In this document: piece by piece, positions 1 through 5,099 of the stretch
How positions within the stretch are numbered: the stretch's first letter is position 1
Layout: the number at the start of each line of letters is the position of its first letter
NCBI GenBank assembly: GCA_029059965.1
Contig: JAIDUY010000107.1
Coordinates: forward strand, 1-5,099
From: Muribaculaceae bacterium
GTDB lineage: Bacteria > Bacteroidota > Bacteroidia > Bacteroidales > Muribaculaceae
Reading direction: 5' to 3'
Length of the DNA stretch: 5,099 bases
Notes under the pieces: generated by a model
Database searches by the model: none
The model's input: the letters and a program-made list of their open reading frames with translations, nothing else
What the model was told of the DNA's origin: nothing
Program-made: the position numbers and the translations under genes

Positions 1-36
1 CGTTTCAAAAACTTTTTCCGACCCCGCAAGAAATGA
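1..36 (+). CDS. 3' end of an unidentified upstream gene (partial)
   Basis: Reading from base 1 in the first frame gives eleven codons (RFKNFFRPRKK) and then a TGA at 34-36. This stop overlaps the ATG of the glycosyltransferase at 33-35 as ATGA, the classic arrangement of translationally coupled genes, which is why I favour this frame over the other open ones. The tail is strongly basic and aromatic. That would suit the cytoplasmic end of a membrane-associated or lipid-modifying enzyme, but eleven residues are not enough to name a family. The call that a gene ends here is inference from the overlap geometry. Confidence 0.5.
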   Translation, partial: RFKNFFRPRKK

Positions 37-860
37 AAGCTACAGTAAAGATATCTGACATAGTGCATACCTACAACGCCGAGAAGCATCTGCGCGAGTG
101 CCTGCAGGCTCTTGCTCCCGCCGACGAGATTTTAGTTGTAGACATGGAGAGCACCGACAGCACTGTCGAGATTGCCCGTCAGGCCGGTGCACGAGTGGTG
201 GTCAAGCCCCGCGGCGAACACCGCATCCCCGAGGCATACCGCGACTTCGCCATCCACGAGGCACGCTATCCCTGGGTGCTTGTCGTCGATGCCGACGAGC
301 TGGTGCCGAAGGCGCTCTTCGACTGGCTGCGCGCCGAAATCGAGCGCGACAGCTCGCCGCGCGCATTCCTCATTCCCATCAAGAACTACTTCATGGATCA
401 CTGGATGCGCTGCTACTATCCCGACTATATCCTGCGTTTCTTCCACCGCGACGGCGCTCACTGGCCATATGAGATTCATTCGCGCGTGAGCCATGTCGGC
501 CCCGAAGTCACCATCCCGGCATCGCGTACCGACCTTGCATTCGTACATCTCGCCAACGAGGGCGTGGCCCGGACATTCACCAAGATGAATGCCTATACCG
601 ACCGCGAAGCCATACGCCGCGAGGCCACATTCAAGCCCTGGAAAATACTCACCGACCCTCCCTTCCGCTTCTTCAAGACCTACGTCCTCAAGGGCGGATT
701 CCGCGACGGCTGGCCCGGATTCATCCATGCCGTCCACGATGCCGTCTACCGCTTCTCCACCCTTGCCAAGATACAGGAAAAGCGCTATAAGGGCGGTGAT
801 TCCGACATTGCCCGCGACAGAGGCTCCATCATCAACCAGCCCGAAAAAGACTCTGAATAA
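33..860 (+). CDS. Family 2 glycosyltransferase (GT-A fold, WaaE/KdtX-like)
   Basis: This 275-residue protein has the layout of a GT2 enzyme, which transfers a sugar from a nucleotide-sugar donor to a glycan or lipid acceptor at the inner face of the cytoplasmic membrane. The first beta strand and nucleotide-binding loop are at residues 7-17 (ending HTYNAE). The second conserved strand, EILVVDMESTDST, is at 32-44 with acidic residues D37 and D42. The metal-binding DxD-type motif is DADE at 86-89. A WPYEIHS block at 144-150 resembles the acceptor-side region of the LPS core glucosyltransferase (WaaE/KdtX) group. No transmembrane segment is evident, and the basic, aromatic 200-250 region could associate with the membrane. 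The ATG at 33 sits just before the first beta strand and overlaps the upstream stop. The stop overlaps the kinase start by one base. The family is clear; donor and acceptor are unknown, with LPS or capsule assembly the likeliest role. Confidence 0.88.
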   Translation: MKATVKISDIVHTYNAEKHLRECLQALAPADEILVVDMESTDSTVEIARQAGARVVVKPRGEHRIPEAYRDFAIHEARYPWVLVVDADELVPKALFDWLRAEIERDSSPRAFLIPIKNYFMDHWMRCYYPDYILRFFHRDGAHWPYEIHSRVSHVGPEVTIPASRTDLAFVHLANEGVARTFTKMNAYTDREAIRREATFKPWKILTDPPFRFFKTYVLKGGFRDGWPGFIHAVHDAVYRFSTLAKIQEKRYKGGDSDIARDRGSIINQPEKDSE

Positions 861-2524
861 TGAAAATATCCCTATACTGCCGGAATCTCGAAAGATATAT
901 AGAAGCCGACGGCGGTTCCACACTCGCCGAAATAGCTGCCGCCCTTCAGTCCGAACTCGGATTCAGACCGCTGTGCGCCCGCGTCAACAACAAGACCGAG
1001 GGCATGGACTATGCCGTCTATCAGAACAAGCTCATCGAGTTCCAGGACCGCACAACCGGCTCCGGCCCGCGCGTCTATGTACGTTCGCTGTGCATGATGC
1101 TCTACCGCGCCCTCGCCTCGGTTCTGCCGGGAGCCAAGCTCCGCATCGAGCACTCCATATCGCACGGTTACTACTGCTTCCTCGAAGGCCGCGGACGACT
1201 CAAGGAATCGGAAATATCCTCCCTCAGGCGCGAGATGCGCCGCCTCAGCCGCATGGCGCTGCCCTTCGTGCGCAACGAGGTTCTGACCCGCGACGCCCGT
1301 GAGGTATTTCTTGCCGAGGGTCTCGACGACAAGGTCGAGCTTATGGATACGACCAAGAATCTCTACACCGTCTACTACACCCTCGACGGCATATGCGACA
1401 CCTACTACGGTGTGCTGGCTCCGTCGACCGACTACATAGACGTGTTCGACATCATTCCCTACGGCGACGGATTCCTGCTCCTTGGTTTCGACCCGGCCAA
1501 CCCGTCGCAGCCCTCGCAGCCCATTGAGCAGCGCAAGATGTTCCGCGCGTTCATGGACTATCTCGCCTTCAACCGCATCGTGGGTGTGCGCGATGTCGGA
1601 CAGCTCAACAAGCAGGTTCTCGAACACCGTGCCGCCGACATCATCAATGTCTCCGAGGCCCTGCACGAGAAGAGCATAGCCCGCATCAGCGAGGACATCG
1701 CCCAGCGTTATGCCGCCGGAGGTGCGCGCATCGTTCTCATAGCCGGCCCATCGTCGAGCGGCAAGACCACCACGACCAAACGCCTCGGCATCCAGCTGAT
1801 GACCAACCTGCTGCGCCCCGTGCTCATATCGCTCGACGACTACTTCATCGACCGCGACAAAACGCCCCGCGACGAGAGCGGCGACTACGACTACGAGAGC
1901 CTCTACGCCCTCGACCTCGATAAATTCAACGCCGACCTCAACGCCATCCTTGCCGGTGAGGAAGTCGAGCTGCCGTCCTACAACTTCGAACTCGGACGCC
2001 GGCAGTACAAAGGCAACCGCATCCGCCTGACCGAAGGCTCCATCCTTCTCATCGAGGGTATACACGGCCTCAATCCCGAACTGACGGCCGGCATCCCCGA
2101 ACGAGCCAAGTACAGGGTCTATGTGTCGGCTCTGACCACTCTCAGCATCGACGACCACAACTGGGTGCCCACCACCGACAACCGCCTGCTGCGACGCATC
2201 ATCCGCGACCACAAGTACCGCGGCACGAGCGCCGAGGAGACCATACGCCGATGGCCAAGCGTGCGCCGCGGCGAGGAGAAGTGGATATTCCCCTATCAGG
2301 AGAATGCCGACGCCATGTTCAACTCCTCGCTGCTGTTCGAGCTCGGTGTCATGAAGGACTATGCCGAAAACATACTCCGCACCGTGCCCAACGACGTGCC
2401 CGAGTATGCCGAGGCCTACCGCCTGCGCAAGTTCCTGAGCTACTTCCGGCCCATAGGCATGCACATGGTGCCGTCGACGAGTCTGCTGCGCGAGTTCCTC
2501 GGAGGCAGCTCATTCAAATACTGA
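860..2524 (+). CDS. Nucleoside (uridine-type) kinase with TGS/ThrRS-like N-terminal region
   Basis: The 554-residue protein joins a threonyl-tRNA-synthetase-like N-terminal half to a P-loop nucleoside kinase. Residues 1-65 resemble a TGS or ubiquitin-like domain. Residues 70-210 resemble the ThrRS second N-terminal (editing) domain, including an HxxxH at H98/H102. The kinase half (about 285-510) has a Walker A loop GPSSSGKT at 296-303, LDDYF at 325-329 (the D-D-F/Y substrate region of uridine kinase/phosphoribulokinase proteins) and LLIEGIHGLNPEL at 395-407. The expected reaction is ATP-dependent phosphorylation of a nucleoside, probably uridine or cytidine, to its 5'-monophosphate in the cytosol. 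This fusion is known from anaerobes including Bacteroidales, and the length fits that family rather than the roughly 210-residue stand-alone Udk. The ATG lies in a TAATG overlap with the glycosyltransferase stop, implying coupling. Exact substrate is inferred; a regulatory or RNA-binding role of the N-terminal half is possible. Confidence 0.9.
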   Translation: MKISLYCRNLERYIEADGGSTLAEIAAALQSELGFRPLCARVNNKTEGMDYAVYQNKLIEFQDRTTGSGPRVYVRSLCMMLYRALASVLPGAKLRIEHSISHGYYCFLEGRGRLKESEISSLRREMRRLSRMALPFVRNEVLTRDAREVFLAEGLDDKVELMDTTKNLYTVYYTLDGICDTYYGVLAPSTDYIDVFDIIPYGDGFLLLGFDPANPSQPSQPIEQRKMFRAFMDYLAFNRIVGVRDVGQLNKQVLEHRAADIINVSEALHEKSIARISEDIAQRYAAGGARIVLIAGPSSSGKTTTTKRLGIQLMTNLLRPVLISLDDYFIDRDKTPRDESGDYDYESLYALDLDKFNADLNAILAGEEVELPSYNFELGRRQYKGNRIRLTEGSILLIEGIHGLNPELTAGIPERAKYRVYVSALTTLSIDDHNWVPTTDNRLLRRIIRDHKYRGTSAEETIRRWPSVRRGEEKWIFPYQENADAMFNSSLLFELGVMKDYAENILRTVPNDVPEYAEAYRLRKFLSYFRPIGMHMVPSTSLLREFLGGSSFKY

Positions 2525-2531
2525 GCAGCCT

Positions 2532-3110
2532 ATGGAAAGCGAAAAGAACATAACAGTCTACTGCGGCTCGTCCGACCATACCCCGCAGAAATTCACCGAC
2601 GCCGCCGTGGCTCTCGGGCGTGAGATAGCCGCCGCGGGCGCCGGACTGGTCTACGGCGCAGGCCGTACCGGACTCATGGGCGCCGTGGCCGATTCGGTGC
2701 TTGCCGCCGGTGGCCGCGTCACAGGCATCATACCCGAGTTCATGGTGCGCCGCGGATGGCACCACACAGGGCTGACGGAGCTGCGCACCGTCGACACCAT
2801 GCACACCCGCAAGGCCATGATGAGCTCTATGGCCAAGGGCATCATAGCCCTGCCGGGAGGAATAGGCACATTCGAGGAACTCACCGAGGCCATAACATGG
2901 CGCCAGCTGGGCCTCTTTGACGGCAATGTGGTGATATACAATGTCGACGGCTACTACGACAATTTCCTCGCGATGATGGAGACAGCCATAAGCGAGGGCT
3001 TTATGAATCCCGACCACCGCGGCCTCTGCCTTGTGGCCACCGATGCCGCCGAGGCTGTGCGCATGGCTATGGGAACGCCTGAGCAGAACACATTCTCTCC
3101 CAAATTCTGA
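2532..3110 (+). CDS. LOG-family nucleotide 5'-monophosphate phosphoribohydrolase (TIGR00730 type)
   Basis: This 192-residue Rossmann-fold protein has the length and motifs of the LOG ('lonely guy') family. Its members split the N-glycosidic bond of nucleoside 5'-monophosphates, including cytokinin ribotides, to free base and ribose 5-phosphate. Visible landmarks are VYCGSS at 9-14, YGAGRTGLMG at 41-50 (nucleotide-binding glycine loop), IIPEF at 66-70, R93-K94 in the MHTRK stretch, and the family signature PGGIGTFEE at 108-116, whose E115/E116 include the catalytic glutamate. The ending is typical for the family. The ATG is 7 nt after the kinase stop, without a Shine-Dalgarno sequence, so it is probably co-transcribed with it. 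Family assignment is firm. Bacterial members are often annotated as lysine decarboxylases, a historical misannotation. Preferred nucleotide is unknown, and bacterial paralogues act on AMP or other monophosphates. Confidence 0.93.
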   Translation: MESEKNITVYCGSSDHTPQKFTDAAVALGREIAAAGAGLVYGAGRTGLMGAVADSVLAAGGRVTGIIPEFMVRRGWHHTGLTELRTVDTMHTRKAMMSSMAKGIIALPGGIGTFEELTEAITWRQLGLFDGNVVIYNVDGYYDNFLAMMETAISEGFMNPDHRGLCLVATDAAEAVRMAMGTPEQNTFSPKF

Positions 3111-3123
3111 TTAAAGCATACCG

Positions 3124-4086
3124 ATGGCAGCAGACAGCACAGCAGTGACAGCAGCACCGGCCCCGGTCCGGCATGTCTACGTGGCTCCTCCCGAGCCGCG
3201 CAGCTACGACGCGCCCCGCCCCGGAGCCGAGCGCCACACCGTCAGCACGGCGATGTTCGATTCCATAGGTGCCGACACCGTCTCGGGCCGGCTGCCCCGC
3301 TTCGCCACCGATGAATATGCCGACAGAGTTGCCGCGTCGGCGCTGGCCGACACCCTTGCCGCGCGCGTCACCATCGCCGAATATCCGTCGGGACGTTCCA
3401 ACGGAATCGCTCCGGAGGCTCTGCGCACCTTCCCCGCCGGAGGCAGCGCCCTCGGCGCCCTCATGATGGCCACCATCGCCGTAGTGGCAATCAACGGCAA
3501 GGGCATGGCTCATGCCGTGCGTACCTACCGCAACGCCCTGGTGAGCGTCCGCCGCCGCAACAACGCCTTCGACGGCAGCGGACGCGTGTCGCTTCCGTCG
3601 GCCATACTGCTGGCGCTGGTGTTCGTGGTTTTCGGCGGAGTCGCCCTCTATCTCGGCGCCGGAGTGCCTCTCTGGCCCGGTTTCTCCGGTGCGGCAACGG
3701 CTATGGGTCTTATGGCGGCATACTATGTTTTTCAGCTTGTTGCATACTCGACCGTGGGCTATGCCTTCGCCACCAACGACGGCCGGCGGCAGTGGGTCGA
3801 CGGCTTTGCGGCGAGCCAGGCCTTCGCGGGGCTGCTGCTCATAGTGCCGGCTCTGCTTCTGCTCTGTATGCCACAATGGCATCTTCCGCTGTCCTTACTC
3901 GCCGCACTTGTCTATGTAGCGGCCCGCATTGTGTTCATATGTAAAGGGTTTAGAATTTTTTACCATAATCTTAGCTCTTTGCTTTATTTTATTTTGTATC
4001 TTTGCACTCTGGAAATTATACCGGCGCTTGTGGTGCTTCGAGCTCTGACGACTGTGATAGCATATGCACCTCACGGCGCCTGCTAA
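3124..4086 (+). CDS. DUF4271 polytopic membrane protein
   Basis: This 320-residue protein has a soluble N-terminal region (1-105) rich in Ala, Pro, Arg and Asp. About six hydrophobic segments follow, at roughly 108-124, 158-178, 190-215, 230-249, 254-273 and 284-308. The block at 274-300 (KGFRIFY, then YFILYLCTLEIIP) is the hallmark of DUF4271, a Bacteroidetes membrane family of unknown function usually found just upstream of hemD, as here. No signal peptide or catalytic motif is visible. Basic loops at 133-146 (between segments 1 and 2) and 220-223 help suggest topology but do not settle it. The ATG lies 13 nt after the LOG gene stop with no Shine-Dalgarno sequence. The codons for residues 273-299 are strikingly AT-rich compared with the rest of the gene, which fits an overlapping promoter. 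A function should not be guessed beyond 'membrane protein genetically linked to haem synthesis'. Confidence 0.85.
   Translation: MAADSTAVTAAPAPVRHVYVAPPEPRSYDAPRPGAERHTVSTAMFDSIGADTVSGRLPRFATDEYADRVAASALADTLAARVTIAEYPSGRSNGIAPEALRTFPAGGSALGALMMATIAVVAINGKGMAHAVRTYRNALVSVRRRNNAFDGSGRVSLPSAILLALVFVVFGGVALYLGAGVPLWPGFSGAATAMGLMAAYYVFQLVAYSTVGYAFATNDGRRQWVDGFAASQAFAGLLLIVPALLLLCMPQWHLPLSLLAALVYVAARIVFICKGFRIFYHNLSSLLYFILYLCTLEIIPALVVLRALTTVIAYAPHGAC
3978..4004 (+). promoter_or_regulatory. Putative Bacteroidetes-type promoter for hemD-rnpA inside the DUF4271 gene
   Basis: TATCTTTG at 3997-4004 is a perfect match to the Bacteroidetes -7 consensus TAnnTTTG. It lies in an 80-base stretch with only about 26% G+C by hand count. 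A TTTG at 3978-3981 could serve as the -33 element, but the 15-base gap is shorter than the roughly 19 usually described, so the -33 part is weak. Transcription would begin near 4011 and give a leader of about 90 nt before the hemD GTG. The -7 match alone is expected about once per 5 kb in random sequence, so the call rests mainly on the local composition shift and the position. Confidence 0.4.
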
Positions 4087-4098
4087 GTATATAAAAGA

Positions 4099-4845
4099 GT
4101 GAAAGTTAATAAAATTTTAGTATCCCAGCCCCAGCCCACGTCGGAAAAATCGCCTTACTTCGACATCGCGCTCAAGTACGATACCGAAATCGTTTTCCGT
4201 CCATTCATCAAGGTAGAGGGTCTGTCTGCAAGGGAATTCCGCCAGCAGAAGGTAAACATTGCCGAGTTCACGGCCGTGATTTTTACCGCAAAGACTGCCG
4301 TAGACCATTTCTTCCGTCTGTGCGAAGAAATGAGAATCACCATACCTGTAACCCTCAAGTATTTCTGCACCAGCGAGACCATAGCAAACTATCTTCAGAA
4401 GTATATCGTCTACCGCAAACGCAAAATTTTCGCACCCACGTCCGGCAAACTCGCCGACCTGCTTCCTTTCATGATAAAGCACAAGCAGGAGAAGTTCCTC
4501 TGGGCCGTGAGCGACGTGAACAGCGGAGCCGATTCGCAGCTGCTGATAGACAACAAGATAAACTTCACACGCGGCGTCATGTACCGCACCGTCAGCAATG
4601 ATTTCGGTCCCGACGAGCCCTTCGACTACGATATGCTCGTGTTCTTCAGCCCCCAGGGCATAGAGAGCCTTATGAAGAACTTCCCCGACTTCAAGCAGGG
4701 CGACACGCGCATCGCAGCCTTCGGCCCCGCCACCGCCAAGAGCGTCACCGATGCCGGCCTGCGACTCGACATCGAGGCTCCCGCTCCCGACGCTCCCTCC
4801 ATGCCCGCCGCCCTCGACAGGTACCTTGCCAAGAGCAACGGCTAA
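4099..4845 (+). CDS. hemD: Uroporphyrinogen-III synthase
   Basis: HemD closes and rearranges hydroxymethylbilane into uroporphyrinogen III, the branch point to haem, sirohaem and cobalamin, in the cytosol. The family varies widely in sequence, but this 248-residue protein matches the Bacteroidales form. It has KILVSQPQPT at 5-14 (first strand), a PFIKVEGLSAREFRQQK block at 35-51, FTAVIFTAKTAVDHFF at 57-72, FFSPQGIESL at 182-191, and the most general HemD signature IAAFGPATAKSVTDAGL at 205-221. PSMPAAL at 233-239 completes the second lobe. The start must be the GTG at 4099: the DUF4271 TAA (4084-4086) is upstream in the same frame with no other start between, and the first in-frame ATG would remove about 77 conserved residues. 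An A-rich stretch (TATATAAAAGA) precedes the start instead of a clear Shine-Dalgarno sequence. It may be driven both by upstream read-through and by the candidate internal promoter. Confidence 0.9.
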   Translation: MKVNKILVSQPQPTSEKSPYFDIALKYDTEIVFRPFIKVEGLSAREFRQQKVNIAEFTAVIFTAKTAVDHFFRLCEEMRITIPVTLKYFCTSETIANYLQKYIVYRKRKIFAPTSGKLADLLPFMIKHKQEKFLWAVSDVNSGADSQLLIDNKINFTRGVMYRTVSNDFGPDEPFDYDMLVFFSPQGIESLMKNFPDFKQGDTRIAAFGPATAKSVTDAGLRLDIEAPAPDAPSMPAALDRYLAKSNG

Positions 4846-4854
4846 TCAACAGTC

Positions 4855-5099
4855 GTGAAGCAGTTCCCGCTATATAAAAAGGAGAAATTATGCTCCGTTG
4901 TGGCCATCGAACAACTCTTTGGCCGCGACGGAGCTGAATTTTCTCATCTGGCATATCCCGTCAGGGTCGTGGCGCGCCACAAAACCCCCCCCCGCGCCCC
5001 CGCCCCCCACCCCGTCCGGGTAATCGGGGCAAACAAACCGCAGGGCCCAGCCGGCGCCCCCGTGGCCCGGCGCCCGCTCCATCGCGCGTGGGTGCGCCG
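4855..5099 (+). CDS. rnpA: Ribonuclease P protein component, 5' part (cut by window end)
   Basis: RnpA is the small basic protein that helps the RNase P RNA remove 5' leaders from tRNA precursors. The reading frame begins at GTG 4855, 9 nt after the hemD stop, which is in the same frame, so no earlier start exists. The first 40 residues fit Bacteroidales RnpA well: FPLYKKEKLCS at 4-14 (F-x-L-x-K-x-E-K/R-L motif), AIEQLFGRDGAEF at 17-29, then LAYPVRVVAR at 32-41. The usual neighbour hemD supports this. From about codon 43 on, the protein becomes Pro/Ala/Arg-rich and no longer resembles RnpA cleanly. Only a VRV and an APVAR (compare the conserved AVDR) echo it, and the conserved basic RNR-type helix is not intact. 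I attribute this to poor sequence at the contig end rather than a real divergent gene. The frame stays open to the last base (81 codons plus two bases). Confidence 0.75.
   Translation, partial: MKQFPLYKKEKLCSVVAIEQLFGRDGAEFSHLAYPVRVVARHKTPPRAPAPHPVRVIGANKPQGPAGAPVARRPLHRAWVR
4981..5099. other. Abnormal C/G-rich terminal segment, probable sequence artefact
   Basis: The last ~120 bases carry homopolymer-like C runs (nine C at 4985-4993, six C at 5003-5008) and a far higher G+C content than any gene in the window. The change is abrupt, in the middle of a gene whose preceding 40 codons are normal. The encoded protein loses family resemblance at the same point while the frame stays open. That pattern suggests base substitutions toward G or C in low-quality reads at a contig edge, rather than a frameshift or an insertion. 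Do not rely on the translated residues here. Confidence 0.6.

Noticed and set aside
132..923. A 263-codon minus-strand open frame opposite the glycosyltransferase
   Set aside because: Antisense shadow of a gene with clear GT2 motifs; no motifs of its own and it would cross the gene junction.
872..2464. A 530-codon open frame on the minus strand opposite the nucleoside kinase
   Set aside because: It mirrors the kinase gene, has no recognisable domains and a Val/Gly/Ala/Glu-biased composition typical of antisense frames in GC-rich coding DNA. The plus-strand gene has clear motifs.
3067..3882. A 271-codon minus-strand open frame opposite DUF4271
   Set aside because: Gly/Arg/His-rich composition, no hydrophobic pattern or motif; explained by codon bias of the plus-strand gene.
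4846..4854. Possible terminator between hemD and rnpA
   Set aside because: Only nine bases, with no inverted repeat or T run.
4881..4937. A GGAG followed five bases later by ATG (4890) inside rnpA, opening a 15-codon frame ending at TGA 4935
   Set aside because: It looks like a textbook Shine-Dalgarno start, but it is out of frame with rnpA, very short and without motif, and this lineage does not rely on such sequences. The GGAG simply encodes part of the conserved KKEK of RnpA.
4985..5013. C-rich tract as a possible i-motif/G-quadruplex or phase-variation homopolymer
   Set aside because: The tract lies where protein similarity collapses at the edge of the sequence, so an artefact is more likely than a functional switch.
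4888..5082. A minus-strand open frame at the window end
   Set aside because: It depends on the C/G-rich suspect segment and is antisense to the recognisable rnpA start.

Overview
The window is a compact, same-strand run of bacterial housekeeping genes. It most likely comes from a Bacteroidales genome, and the GC-rich, Ala/Arg/Asp-rich style suggests a Muribaculaceae-like gut lineage. Four things support this: the gene order DUF4271 - hemD - rnpA, which I recognise from Bacteroidales; the strong likeness of the HemD N-terminus to Bacteroidales HemD; the almost complete lack of Shine-Dalgarno sequences before the starts; and a Bacteroidetes-type -7 element (TAnnTTTG). The family-level placement is inference.

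Layout, all on the + strand. Positions 1-36 hold the last 11 codons of an unidentified upstream gene. It overlaps the start of a GT2 glycosyltransferase (33-860) by four bases (ATGA). That gene overlaps by one base (TAATG) a nucleoside (uridine-type) kinase with a threonyl-tRNA-synthetase-like N-terminal region (860-2524). A LOG-family nucleotide phosphoribohydrolase (2532-3110) follows after 7 nt, and a polytopic DUF4271 membrane protein (3124-4086) after 13 nt. Uroporphyrinogen-III synthase hemD (4099-4845) starts 12 nt later with GTG. The 5' part of rnpA (4855 onward) starts 9 nt after that, also with GTG, and runs off the window.

How the genes fit together. The first part looks like one transcription unit. 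The kinase makes nucleoside monophosphates and the LOG enzyme can cleave such monophosphates to base plus ribose 5-phosphate, so a salvage or catabolic link is plausible. The glycosyltransferase probably serves LPS or another surface glycan. DUF4271, HemD and RnpA (tetrapyrrole synthesis and tRNA 5' processing) are functionally mixed. An AT-rich patch inside the end of the DUF4271 gene carries a -7-like element and may give hemD-rnpA a promoter of their own.

There are no intergenic gaps over 13 nt. I saw no tRNA, rRNA, CRISPR array, insertion sequence, repeat or convincing terminator, and no sign of a novel defence or mobile system. The last ~120 bases are abnormally C/G-rich and look like degraded sequence at a contig edge.
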